Part shown: positions 28,111 to 36,123 of the stretch, piece after piece
How positions within the stretch are numbered: position 1 is the first letter of the stretch
Layout: each line of letters opens with the position of its first letter
Source: Rhodoplanes azumiensis
GTDB taxonomy: Bacteria > Pseudomonadota > Alphaproteobacteria > Rhizobiales > Xanthobacteraceae
Length of the DNA: 64,000 nucleotides
Direction: 5' to 3'
NCBI RefSeq assembly: GCF_042682915.1
Contig: NZ_JBHUIW010000010.1
Span: 62,001-126,000, forward strand
Made by a program: the position numbers and the translations under genes
The notes under the pieces: generated by a model
What the model was told of the DNA's origin: nothing
The model's input: the letters and a program-made list of their open reading frames with translations, nothing else
The model's database searches: none

Positions 28111-29022
28111 TCACCCGCCGCGCTGGCCGGTCTCCCAGCCGAGCATGGCGCGCTTGCGGGTGATGCCCCAGTGGTAGCCGGTGAGATCGCCGCTCTTGCC
28201 CACCACACGATGGCACGGCACCACGAAGCTCAGCGGATTTCGCCCCACCGCGGCTCCGACCGCGCGCGCCGCCTTGGGCGAGCACACCGTGCCGGCGACG
28301 GTCGAGTAGGTGGTCAGCCGGCCGAGCGGGACGCGCAGCAGCGCCTCCCACACCCGCACCTCGAAGTCGGTGCCGATCATCACGATGCGCAGCGGCCGGT
28401 CGGCCCGCCAGAGGGCGGGGTCGAACACCCGGCGGGCGATCGCCGCGGTGCCGGCCTGGTCGCGCACATAGGTCGCGTTCGGCCAGCGCGCCTGCATGTC
28501 GGCGAGCGCCGCCGTCTCGCCGCCCTGGTCCGCGAAGGCGATGCCGGCGAGGCCGCGGCCGGTCGCCATCACCAGCGCCGAGCCGAACGGCGACGGGTGG
28601 AAGCCGTAGTCGAGCACCAGGCCGGCGCCGCCCGCCTTCCACTCGCCCGGCGACATCGCCTCGTGCGTCACGAACAGGTCGTGCAGCCGCCCCGGGCCCG
28701 AATAGCCGACCTCGTAGGCCGCATCGAGCACGCTCGCCGACTCGCGCAGCAGTTTTCGAGCGTGATCCAACGTGAGTGCTTGAAGGAAGGCCTTCGGGGT
28801 GAGCCCGGCCCAGCGGCGGAACAGCGCCGTGAGGCCGTCGGTCGACAGCCCGGCCGCGTGCGCCACGGCCTCGATGTCGGGCTGCTGCTTCCAGTGCTCC
28901 GACAGAAACGCGATCGCGCGGCGGACGCGGTCGTAGTCCTCGGCGGCGTGGTCGAGCGCGGCGCTCCGGGTGCGGACCGGCGGTCGCACCTCGACGGGAT
29001 CGGTCAGGATCATGGTGCTCAT
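28111..29022 (-). CDS. Ada-like HTH regulator / methylated-DNA--protein-cysteine methyltransferase
   Basis: 303 residues: an AraC-type HTH half (about 30-130; AVAHAAGLSTDGLTALFRRWAGLTPKAFLQ and AAYEVGYSGPGRLHDLF) fused to an O6-alkylguanine-DNA alkyltransferase (about 140-300). The methyl-accepting cysteine is C270 in VVPCHRVVGKSG. It repairs O6-alkylguanine and may regulate its own gene. The zinc/phosphotriester domain at the N-terminus of E. coli Ada is missing, so the usual methylation switch (Cys38) is absent. The DUF2244 gene ends 10 bases upstream on the same strand, so the two form an operon. Confidence 0.93.
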   Translation of the reverse strand: MSTMILTDPVEVRPPVRTRSAALDHAAEDYDRVRRAIAFLSEHWKQQPDIEAVAHAAGLSTDGLTALFRRWAGLTPKAFLQALTLDHARKLLRESASVLDAAYEVGYSGPGRLHDLFVTHEAMSPGEWKAGGAGLVLDYGFHPSPFGSALVMATGRGLAGIAFADQGGETAALADMQARWPNATYVRDQAGTAAIARRVFDPALWRADRPLRIVMIGTDFEVRVWEALLRVPLGRLTTYSTVAGTVCSPKAARAVGAAVGRNPLSFVVPCHRVVGKSGDLTGYHWGITRKRAMLGWETGQRGG

Positions 29023-29032
29023 GATCGCGAGG

Positions 29033-29590
29033 CTACGCCCCGGACCCGGGGGGATCCACCCGATTTCCGGGCGGCTCGGGAGCGCCTTCCGGAAACGTCG
29101 TGCGGGTCGGCCCGCGCCGCGCCTCGGCGAGCGCCGTCGCTAGGGCGGCGGCGAAGCCTTCGCGCTCGGCCGGCGACAGCCAGGATCCGACCACCAGGCG
29201 TCGGCCCTGCGCCACCAGCGCGATCCGCAACAGGCCGAAATCCGGGTCGGTCTCGCGGTCGAGCCGCGCCCACACCGGGTTGAGGGTCCATTCGACGGTC
29301 GGGCCGGTGTGGCCGACCCGCCGGATCGTCACGGCCGAGGGCGTCACCACGATCTGCTCGCAGGCGGCGGCCCGTCGCGTGTTGATCCGCAGCGCCCAAT
29401 AGACGAGCGCGACGTCGAGCCCTAGAAAGCCGGACACCGGCCAGGCGCCGGCCGCCAGGAAGACGAGACCGAGCACGCCGCTCGCCGCCGCGACGAGCAG
29501 GATCACGGCCCGGACGCCGGCCCGGCCGAGCGAGCGGTGCGGCGTGACGACGGCCGAGAACAGGATCGGCTCGGAGGAGGGGGACGCCAT
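29033..29590 (-). CDS. DUF2244 domain-containing membrane protein
   Basis: 185 residues starting MASPSSEPILFSAVVTPHRSLGRAG. Two adjacent hydrophobic segments (VRAVILLVAAASGVLGLVFLAAG and FLGLDVALVYWALRIN) precede a beta-rich cytoplasmic part (EQIVVTPSAVTIRRVGHTGPTVEWTLNPVWARL ... LVVGSWLSPAEREGFAAALATAL). This is the DUF2244 pattern, found widely in alphaproteobacteria without known function. First gene of an operon with the Ada-like gene and divergent from nth, so both neighbours are DNA repair genes. Confidence 0.85.
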   Translation of the reverse strand: MASPSSEPILFSAVVTPHRSLGRAGVRAVILLVAAASGVLGLVFLAAGAWPVSGFLGLDVALVYWALRINTRRAAACEQIVVTPSAVTIRRVGHTGPTVEWTLNPVWARLDRETDPDFGLLRIALVAQGRRLVVGSWLSPAEREGFAAALATALAEARRGPTRTTFPEGAPEPPGNRVDPPGSGA

Positions 29591-29698
29591 GGGCACCGGG
29601 GGTTCTGCGCCGTGCGGCTCACGGCCCACGGTGCGGCGGTTTCTGCGACGGCCGCGCCTTGCCGGGCGGCCTTGTTCGACGACACGGGCGACACGACC

Positions 29699-30463
29699 AT
29701 GATCCGCAAGCCGTCTGCCGGCGGACCGAAAGCAAGCCGCAACCGCAAGGCCGCGGTCAAGGGGCGTGCAAGCGCCGCCGCGCCCGGGACAGGCAAGAGC
29801 AAGGCCCCGGAGAGGCTCGGCCCGGCCGAGATCGAGGAGGTCTTTCGCCGCTTCGCGGCCAAAAACCCGGAGCCCAAGGGCGAGCTCGAGCACGTCAACC
29901 CGTTCACGCTGCTGGTCGCCGTGGTGCTGTCCGCCCAGGCGACCGATGCCGGCGTCAACAAGGCGACCCGCGCCCTGTTCCAGGCCGCCGACACGCCGGA
30001 GAAGATGGTCGCGCTCGGCGAGGAGAGGGTGCGCGACTTCATCAAGACGATCGGCCTGTTCAACACCAAGGCCAAGAACGTGATCGCGCTGTCGCAGCAG
30101 CTCGTCGCCGAGCACGGCGGCATCGTCCCGGCGACCCGCGAGGCGCTGGAAAAACTGCCCGGCGTCGGCCGCAAGACCGCCAACGTGGTGCTCAACATCG
30201 CCTACGGGCAGGAGACCATGGCGGTCGACACCCACATCTTCCGGGTCGGCAACCGCACCGGCCTCGCGCCGGGCAAGACGCCGCTCGAGGTCGAGACGCG
30301 GCTCGAGGCCGTGGTGCCGAAGCCCTACCGGCGGCACGCCCATCACTGGCTGATCCTGCACGGCCGCTACACCTGCACGGCCCTGAGGCCGCGCTGCCCG
30401 CTGTGCCCGATCGCCGATCTGTGCCGCTGGCCGGACAAGACCGCCTCGACGCCGCCGCCGTGA
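29699..30463 (+). CDS. nth: endonuclease III
   Basis: 254 residues. After a basic 40-residue N-terminal extension (KPSAGGPKASRNRKAAVKGRA), the HhH-GPD fold appears: FTLLVAVVLSAQATDAGVNKAT, the helix-hairpin-helix LEKLPGVGRKTANVVLN with the catalytic lysine, and the catalytic aspartate in VDTHIFRV. The [4Fe-4S] cluster cysteines follow as C-x6-C-x2-C-x5-C (CTALRPRCPLCPIADLC). It removes oxidised pyrimidines and nicks abasic sites. Divergent from the DUF2244-Ada pair; crcB follows on the same strand. Confidence 0.96.
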   Translation: MIRKPSAGGPKASRNRKAAVKGRASAAAPGTGKSKAPERLGPAEIEEVFRRFAAKNPEPKGELEHVNPFTLLVAVVLSAQATDAGVNKATRALFQAADTPEKMVALGEERVRDFIKTIGLFNTKAKNVIALSQQLVAEHGGIVPATREALEKLPGVGRKTANVVLNIAYGQETMAVDTHIFRVGNRTGLAPGKTPLEVETRLEAVVPKPYRRHAHHWLILHGRYTCTALRPRCPLCPIADLCRWPDKTASTPPP

Positions 30464-30532
30464 CGGGCGGGTTGCGGGCGCGGCGCGGCGGCGCTACGCC
30501 GGCAGCGACGCGGGTTCGGCTCGGAACGACGG

Positions 30533-30928
30533 ATGGCTTATCTCTGGATCGCGATCGGCAGCGCGCTCGGCGGCATGGCGCGCTTCTGGTGCTCGGGCGT
30601 CGTGGCGCGCCTGATCGGCGAGACGTTTCCGTGGGGCACCCTGACCGTGAACGTGGTCGGCTCCTTCGTGATCGGCTTCTTCGCCGTGATCACCGGGCCG
30701 GACGGGCGCTTTCTGGTCGGTACGCCGGTACGCCAGTTCGTGATGGTCGGCATCTGCGGCGGCTTCACGACCTTCTCGTCGTTCTCGATCCAGACGCTCG
30801 ACCTGATGCGCGACGGAGAGTGGCTTCAGGCCGGCGGCAACGTGGTCGGCTCGGTCGTGGTGTGCCTCCTCGCCGTCTGGGCCGGCGCCGCGATCGCCAC
30901 CGCCTTCAACACGATGCGCTGGATATGA
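30533..30928 (+). CDS. crcB: fluoride channel CrcB/Fluc
   Basis: 131 residues with four membrane helices. Signatures: GSALGGMARFWCSG, NVVGSFVIGFF (pore asparagine) and GICGGFTTFSSFSIQTLDLM (Phe-box and Na+ site). It works as a dual-topology dimer that lets F- leave the cell. No fluoride riboswitch was found in the 69 bases between nth and crcB. A DUF190 gene lies downstream beyond a repeat block. Confidence 0.95.
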   Translation: MAYLWIAIGSALGGMARFWCSGVVARLIGETFPWGTLTVNVVGSFVIGFFAVITGPDGRFLVGTPVRQFVMVGICGGFTTFSSFSIQTLDLMRDGEWLQAGGNVVGSVVVCLLAVWAGAAIATAFNTMRWI

Positions 30929-30955
30929 TGCGGACTTCGGCTGATCGGCTCGGCT

Positions 30956-31101
30956 CTCACCCTCTCCCAAAGGGAGAGGGTCGACGCGCCGTCGCGCGTC
31001 GGGGTGAGGGGTTAGGGCTTCAATTGGAGAGAACTGCATCCCCCTCACCCGGATCTCGCGCGTTTGCGCGAGATCCGACCTCTCCCCGCTGGGGAGAGGT
31101 A
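30956..31101. repeat. compound inverted-repeat block between crcB and the DUF190 gene
   Basis: About 146 bases built of nested palindromes: CTCTCCC/GGGAGAG, CTCACCC against GGGTGAGG, GATCTCGCGC/GCGCGAGATC and CTCTCCCC/GGGGAGAG. The outer arms also pair. This is a different family from the GTCATTCC repeats. It interrupts a probable crcB-DUF190 operon. Confidence 0.8.
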
Positions 31102-31129
31102 AAGGTCGGATGGATATAGGGAGCCTGCC

Positions 31130-31477
31130 ATGCGAGTGCCGCGCGATGCCGTACTTCTGAGAATCTTCGTCGGCGAGGACGACAAGCTCGACCGCGAGCC
31201 GCTCTACGAGGCGATCGTGCGCGAGGCGCGCGAGCACAAGCTCGCCGGCGCCACGGTGCTGCGCGGTCCGCTCGGCTTCGGCCATTCCTCGGTGCTGCAC
31301 ACGACCAAGATCCTGCGGCTCTCGACCGACCTGCCGCTGGTGATCGAGATCGTCGACGCGCCCGAGAAGATCGACGCCTTCCTGCCCGTGCTCGACGCCA
31401 TGATGCCGTCCGGCCTGGTGACGATCGAGAAGGTGCAGGTTCTGCAATACGGTCCGAACCGCAACGAGACGACGTGA
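31130..31477 (+). CDS. DUF190 domain-containing protein
   Basis: 115 residues: LLRIFVGEDDKLDREPLYEAIVREAREHKLAGATVLRGPLGFGHSSVLHTTKILRLSTDLPLVIEIVD. This is DUF190, a small ferredoxin-like/PII-like fold often encoded next to crcB in bacteria, where an accessory or regulatory role in fluoride tolerance is suspected. A GGGAG site precedes the ATG. No catalytic residues are evident. Confidence 0.92.
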   Translation: MRVPRDAVLLRIFVGEDDKLDREPLYEAIVREAREHKLAGATVLRGPLGFGHSSVLHTTKILRLSTDLPLVIEIVDAPEKIDAFLPVLDAMMPSGLVTIEKVQVLQYGPNRNETT

Positions 31478-31540
31478 CGGGCGCGCCCGCGCCCGGTGCT
31501 TGGACTGATTCGCTTGGAATGATGGGCTTGGAATGACCTC

Positions 31541-32125
31541 ATGCGCGTTCTGGTGATCTACTGCCATCCGGTCGAGACGAGCTTCAACGCCGCCGTGCAT
31601 GCGCGCGTGGTCGACAGCCTTCGCGCGGCCGGCCACACGGTCGACGACTGCGACCTCTACGCCGAAGGATTCGACCCGGTGCTCGGCCGCGAGGAACGGC
31701 TCAACTATCACGACACGGCCGTCAACCAGGCGCCCGTGCAGGGCTATGTCGACCGGCTCCAGGCCGCGCAGGCGCTGGTGCTGGTGTTTCCGGTGTGGTG
31801 CTTCGGCCTCCCGGCGATGCTGAAAGGCTGGTTCGACCGCGTGCTGATGCCGGGCGTCGCCTTCGACATCGGCGATCCGGCTCATGTGAAGCCAGCGCTG
31901 ACGCATCTGAAGCGCATCGCCGCGGTGACGACCTACGGACGGCCGCGCTGGACCGCGCTCCTGATGGGCGATCCGCCCCGGAAGGTGATCACCCGCTATC
32001 TGCGGGTGCTTTCCGGCGGGCGCGCGAAAATCACCTACACGGCGCATTATCACATGAACGTCTCGACCGACGCGACCCGGGCGGCGCATCTGGAGAAGGT
32101 GGCCAAGGTGATGAAGGGGATTTGA
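31541..32125 (+). CDS. NAD(P)H-dependent oxidoreductase, NQO1/MdaB-like flavoprotein
   Basis: 194 residues of the flavodoxin-like quinone reductase family. N-terminal VLVIYCHPVETSFNAAVHARVVDSLRAAGHTVDDCDLYAEGFDPVL, then the FMN/FAD loop LVLVFPVWCFGLPAMLKGWFDRVLMPGVAF. It likely performs two-electron reduction of quinones or related electrophiles with NAD(P)H. Start chosen at the first Met of the conserved strand. Stands alone on the plus strand, followed by a convergent small-gene pair. Confidence 0.9.
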   Translation: MRVLVIYCHPVETSFNAAVHARVVDSLRAAGHTVDDCDLYAEGFDPVLGREERLNYHDTAVNQAPVQGYVDRLQAAQALVLVFPVWCFGLPAMLKGWFDRVLMPGVAFDIGDPAHVKPALTHLKRIAAVTTYGRPRWTALLMGDPPRKVITRYLRVLSGGRAKITYTAHYHMNVSTDATRAAHLEKVAKVMKGI

Positions 32126-32159
32126 GCGGATCGCGTCATGCGGCCGCCTTCACCCGGCA

Positions 32160-32477
32160 TCACTTGCGCTTCGCCGTCATCTGCCCGAGCACGAACGAGA
32201 CGGAACCGGCGAACAGCGCGGACAGTGTCGTCTGCGCCCACCGCTTGGTGTCCGCCGATGCGGACCCGTCGAACACCGCTTCGTAGGCGCACAAGCCTCC
32301 GATGCCGAGGAGAGCGCCGACGATCACGACGAAGACGATCATGCCTTTGATCTGTTCGAGTCGATGCTCGCGGTCCTCCTTGCGCAACCGCACTGCCCGT
32401 TCGTCGGTCGCCTCCTCGGGAGCGATCGTGATCGAGGCGCGCGAGAACATGTCGTTGACGTCGAGTTCGTGCGACAC
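32160..32477 (-). CDS. small membrane protein paired with an RHH regulator
   Basis: 105 residues. A charged cytoplasmic N-terminus (ERAVRLRKEDREHRLEQIKG) leads into a first membrane helix IVFVVIVGALLGIGGLCAYEAVF and a second, weaker one LSALFAGSVSFVLGQM with a short basic tail. No named family was recognised. It begins 42 bases after the stop of the RHH gene on the same strand, suggesting an operon. Function unknown. Confidence 0.7.
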   Translation of the reverse strand: MSHELDVNDMFSRASITIAPEEATDERAVRLRKEDREHRLEQIKGMIVFVVIVGALLGIGGLCAYEAVFDGSASADTKRWAQTTLSALFAGSVSFVLGQMTAKRK

Positions 32478-32519
32478 GTCCGTCCCCTTTCAGGACACAC
32501 GCTGCCCCGTGCCCGCCGA

Positions 32520-32738
32520 TCAAAGCAAGCCGACGATCTCCGTCTCCAGCTTGTCCGGGTCCGAGACCAACCCGATGTGCTTGCCGCGACGCTTGGCGTC
32601 GTGGGCGACCTTCATCAGCGCAAGCGCCTGACGAATCACGTCGCTGCGCTGCGTTCCGGTGTCCTCGGCAATGGTTTCGAGCATCTGGTTGAGCTCGCTG
32701 GAGACCTGCAAGTTCAGCCGAACCTTGTCCTGAGGCAT
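32520..32738 (-). CDS. ribbon-helix-helix DNA-binding protein
   Basis: 72 residues: DKVRLNLQVSSELNQMLETIAEDTGTQRSDVIRQALALMKVAHDAKRRGKHIGLVSDPDKLETEIVGLL. The first 50 residues fit a CopG/Arc-type RHH fold. The tail HIGLVSDPDKLETEIVGLL is a recurrent ending in small proteobacterial RHH proteins. Preceded by a perfect AGGAGG. Followed by a gene for a two-helix membrane protein. It could be a repressor of this pair; it lacks a recognisable toxin partner. Confidence 0.8.
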   Translation of the reverse strand: MPQDKVRLNLQVSSELNQMLETIAEDTGTQRSDVIRQALALMKVAHDAKRRGKHIGLVSDPDKLETEIVGLL

Positions 32739-32922
32739 CTCGTCCTCCTGCGGGCACGAACCCTTGCCATCCGCAGCTATGCTCTCGGATGCGCCCGGTC
32801 AATGCCCAGCTACTGCGCCTGAGACGCTAATTTGGCGTAAAAAATACGTCAATACTGCGTCCACAAAGACCCGTCGGATCCTGTGACAGGCTCGGCTCCG
32901 GCCCAGCCGATCGATGCGGCCC

Positions 32923-34620
32923 TCAGAACAGCCCGATCATCCGCCCGTCGGGGAGAACGTCGATCGCCTCGGCGGCGGGGATGCGGGGCAGGCCCGGCAT
33001 CGTCATGATGTCCCCGCAGATGGCGACCACGAAACCGGCGCCGGCGGCGAGCCGCACCTCGCGCACATGCACGATGTGGCCCGACGGCGCGCCCTTGATC
33101 TCGTGATTGGTCGAGAAGCTGTACTGGGTCTTGGCGATGCACACCGGCAGGTGCCCGTAGCCTGCCGCCTGGAAGCCGGCGAGCTGCTCGGCCACCGGCG
33201 CGTCGAGCGCGATGTCGCTCGCGTGGTAGATCTCGCGCGCCACCGTGCGGATCTTCTCCACCAGCGGCATGTCGTCGGGATAGAGGAGCGTCAGGCGGCT
33301 CCTGCCGCTCTCCGCCGCGCGGACCACGGCGCGGGCGACGTCGACGGCGCCCTTGCCGCCCTCGGCCCAGTGGTCGGCCACATAGGCCTCGACGCCGAGC
33401 GCGGCGCAGGCCTCGCGCACCAGCGCGATCTCGGCGGCCGTGTCGGTCGAGAAGCGGTTGATCGACACCACCGGCACCAGCCCGAACTTCTTCACGTTCT
33501 CGACGTGGCGGCGGAGATTGGACAGGCCCTCCTCGAGCGCCTCCGGATTCTCTTCGCGGAGATCCTCCTTCCTCACGCCGCCGTGCATCTTCAGCGCCCG
33601 CACGGTCGCGACCAGCACGACGCAGTTCGGCGCGAGCCCGGTCTTGCGGCACTTGATGTCGAGGAATTTCTCCGCGCCGAGATCGGCCCCGAAGCCGGCC
33701 TCGGTCACCACCCAGTCGGCGAGCTTGAGCGCCGTCTTGGTGGCGATCACCGAGTTGCAGCCGTGCGCTATGTTGGCGAACGGACCGCCGTGCACGAAGG
33801 CCGGCGTGCCCTCCAGCGTCTGCACGAGGTTCGGCGCCAGCGCTTCCTTCAGGAGCGCCGTCATGGCGCCGTGCGCCTTCAGGTCGCGCGCCCGGATCGG
33901 CGCCTTGTCGCGCGTCTGCGCCACGACGATGTCGCCGAGCCGCGCCTTCAGGTCGGCGAGGTTCTCGGCCAGGCAGAAGATCGCCATCACCTCGGAGGCG
34001 ACCGTGATGTCGAAGCCGGCCTCGCGCGGGAAGCCGTTCACGGCGCCGCCGAGCGAGCAGACGATGTCGCGCAACGCCCGGTCGTTCATGTCGAGCACGC
34101 GCCGCCACGTCACGCGCCGCGAATCGATGCCGAGCCCGTTGCCCCAGTAGATGTGGTTGTCGATCATCGCCGCGAGCAGGTTGTGGGCTGCCCCGATCGC
34201 GTGGAAGTCGCCGGTGAAATGAAGGTTGATGTCCTCCATCGGCACCACCTGGGCGTAGCCGCCGCCGGCGGCGCCACCTTTCTGGCCGAAGGACGGGCCG
34301 AGGCTCGGCTCGCGCAGGCACAGCATCGCCTTCTTGCCGATATGGACGAGCGCGTCGGTGAGCCCGACCGTGGTCGTCGTCTTGCCCTCGCCGGCCGGCG
34401 TCGGGGTGATGGCCGAGACGAGGACGAGCTTGCCCGAGGGCCGATCCTGCAGCGTGTCCACGAAATCCAGCGACACCTTGGCCTTGTAGCGGCCGTAGGG
34501 CTCGAGCTCGTCGGCCGCGATGCCGAGCCTTTCTCGTGCCAACTCGACGATGGGACGCTTGGGGGCGTCCTGCGAGATCTCGATGTCGGATTTCGGGGCG
34601 ACGTGCTGGGAGGGCGGCAT
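32923..34620 (-). CDS. fhs: formate--tetrahydrofolate ligase
   Basis: 565 residues from MPPSQHVAPKSDIEISQDAPKRPI, chosen to match the family N-terminus; a Met at 34737 adds 39 residues of unrelated sequence. The ATP-binding P-loop is TPTPAGEGKTTTTVGLTDAL, followed by REPSLGPSFGQKGGAAGGGYAQVVPMEDINLHFTGDFHAI, both diagnostic. It makes 10-formyl-THF from formate, ATP and THF, feeding purine and initiator fMet-tRNA synthesis. The nearest upstream gene on the strand is tRNA-fMet, which uses that same formyl donor; this may be coincidental. Confidence 0.96.
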   Translation of the reverse strand: MPPSQHVAPKSDIEISQDAPKRPIVELARERLGIAADELEPYGRYKAKVSLDFVDTLQDRPSGKLVLVSAITPTPAGEGKTTTTVGLTDALVHIGKKAMLCLREPSLGPSFGQKGGAAGGGYAQVVPMEDINLHFTGDFHAIGAAHNLLAAMIDNHIYWGNGLGIDSRRVTWRRVLDMNDRALRDIVCSLGGAVNGFPREAGFDITVASEVMAIFCLAENLADLKARLGDIVVAQTRDKAPIRARDLKAHGAMTALLKEALAPNLVQTLEGTPAFVHGGPFANIAHGCNSVIATKTALKLADWVVTEAGFGADLGAEKFLDIKCRKTGLAPNCVVLVATVRALKMHGGVRKEDLREENPEALEEGLSNLRRHVENVKKFGLVPVVSINRFSTDTAAEIALVREACAALGVEAYVADHWAEGGKGAVDVARAVVRAAESGRSRLTLLYPDDMPLVEKIRTVAREIYHASDIALDAPVAEQLAGFQAAGYGHLPVCIAKTQYSFSTNHEIKGAPSGHIVHVREVRLAAGAGFVVAICGDIMTMPGLPRIPAAEAIDVLPDGRMIGLF

Positions 34621-34800
34621 TCCGGAACCCTGATGCGACTGCGGCGGCCGATACCTACAAGAAGTCGCGCCGCCCGTCGAAGCCCGGGAGGCCCCCCGGG
34701 CGGCCCCCGGGCGCCGGCGCCTCGGCGAGGCCGGCAAAAAACTGTCACGGCGGGTCGCTAAGCTGCCCGAACCCGTCCGGATCCCCTCCGGAGATGCGCC

Positions 34801-34836
34801 GAAATGAAAAACCCGCCAACTCGGACGAGTGGCGGG
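34801..34836 (-). terminator. rho-independent terminator of the tRNA-fMet gene
   Basis: On the minus strand CCCGCCA and TGGCGGG arms, extended by CTCG/CGAG, are followed directly by TTTTTCATTT. It lies 35 bases past the tRNA 3' end. Confidence 0.85.
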
Positions 34837-34868
34837 CCGGTGACCTGCGCGATATGATGTCGCCGGAG

Positions 34869-34947
<79 letters not shown>

Positions 34948-35045
34948 CCACGGACCGGACGACGTCGTCGCCGGCGCGGGGCTTATGTAGCAACCTCGTC
35001 GGGGAATGGGAAGCCCAGGTGGGACAGAATTTGGTACTTTCGAGC

Positions 35046-35981
35046 ATGGCTCGGATGCCGACCGGCACCGACCTGAAGGATCCGTCGTCCGGCGGGCTGC
35101 ATGTCCCGGATATGCTACGTGAAATCGCCCGCGGCGCGCTCACCGAAGCGCGCACCGCGATCACCGATCCGAACCTCCCGGAAGCCGAGGCGATCCACGA
35201 TTTCCGAAAAAGCATGAAGCGCTGGCGGGCGCATCTGCGCCTCGTCGAGCCGTTCCTGGGCGACGAGGGCAAGCGGCTGCGCACCGAGGCTCGCGACCTC
35301 GCCCGCCTGCTCGCCGGCGCCCGCGACGCCCAGACGGCCCGCGACGCGCTGGAGGATCTCGGCAAGCTGGACGACTCGGCGCGCGAGACCTTGCCGGTGC
35401 TCTCGGACCGCAGCCTCGCCACCGTGACGGCGCGGCTCGACGCGGTGCGCACGCAGGCCGAGGGCGTCTCGCTCACCCCTGATACCCGCCGGGAGATCGA
35501 CGAGATCCTGTTCGCCGCCACCGAAGGCGTGAAGTACTGGCCGATCGGCCACCTGACGTTCCGCGACGTGGCGACCGAGCTCGCCGGCCACTACGGCCGC
35601 GCCCGCAAGGCGATCCCCGACGACTGGCAGACCAGCCATCCCGAGACCTTGCACGAGATGCGACAGAAGGTGGTGATCCACCGCTACCAGATGGAGATCG
35701 TCGCGCCGCTGTGGCCGCGTTTCGGGGAGTTCTGGATCGGCGAATCGCAGCGCCTGCGCGACCGGCTCGGCCACCACCAGGATCTGATCATCCTGGCCGG
35801 CTTCACCGAGCCGCACGGGCCGTTGGCGCCGTGGCGCTCGCGGCTCGTGCCGCTGATCGCGGCGCGGCGGGCCGAGCACGTGGCAGTGGCGGCCCGGCTC
35901 GCCGGCCGACTGTTCGCCGATTCGCCGCGGAGCTTCCGCCGCCGCCTGCTCGCCCTGTGGGAGCACCGCGTGCCGCAGTGA
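35046..35981 (+). CDS. CHAD domain-containing protein
   Basis: 311 residues. Conserved-histidine alpha-helical domain (CHAD): EAEAIHDFRKSMKRWRAHLRLVEPFLG, EARDLARLLAGARDAQTARDAL, HEMRQKVVIHRYQMEIV and RLRDRLGHHQDLIILAGF. CHAD proteins bind polyphosphate; some partner CYTH phosphatases or locate to polyphosphate granules. No CYTH domain is fused here. An upstream ATG at 34911 would lie inside the tRNA gene, so the Met at 35046 (or 35055) is preferred. No strong ribosome site was seen. Confidence 0.88.
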   Translation: MARMPTGTDLKDPSSGGLHVPDMLREIARGALTEARTAITDPNLPEAEAIHDFRKSMKRWRAHLRLVEPFLGDEGKRLRTEARDLARLLAGARDAQTARDALEDLGKLDDSARETLPVLSDRSLATVTARLDAVRTQAEGVSLTPDTRREIDEILFAATEGVKYWPIGHLTFRDVATELAGHYGRARKAIPDDWQTSHPETLHEMRQKVVIHRYQMEIVAPLWPRFGEFWIGESQRLRDRLGHHQDLIILAGFTEPHGPLAPWRSRLVPLIAARRAEHVAVAARLAGRLFADSPRSFRRRLLALWEHRVPQ

Positions 35982-36123
35982 CGACCGCGAACGGCCGCGC
36001 CACGGCGATAATGCCGGCGTGCGGCCGCGCCGGTGAACCGACGCCGGCTTCCGCGACACCTCGGGGACGGGATAGAGTGTCGGGCCGGACGGTCCGGTCC
36101 GGCGTCCCACCCCGGCGGTCCGC

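Noticed and set aside
30464..30532. Possible fluoride riboswitch before crcB
   Set aside because: The gap is only 69 bases and none of the conserved pseudoknot elements could be found.
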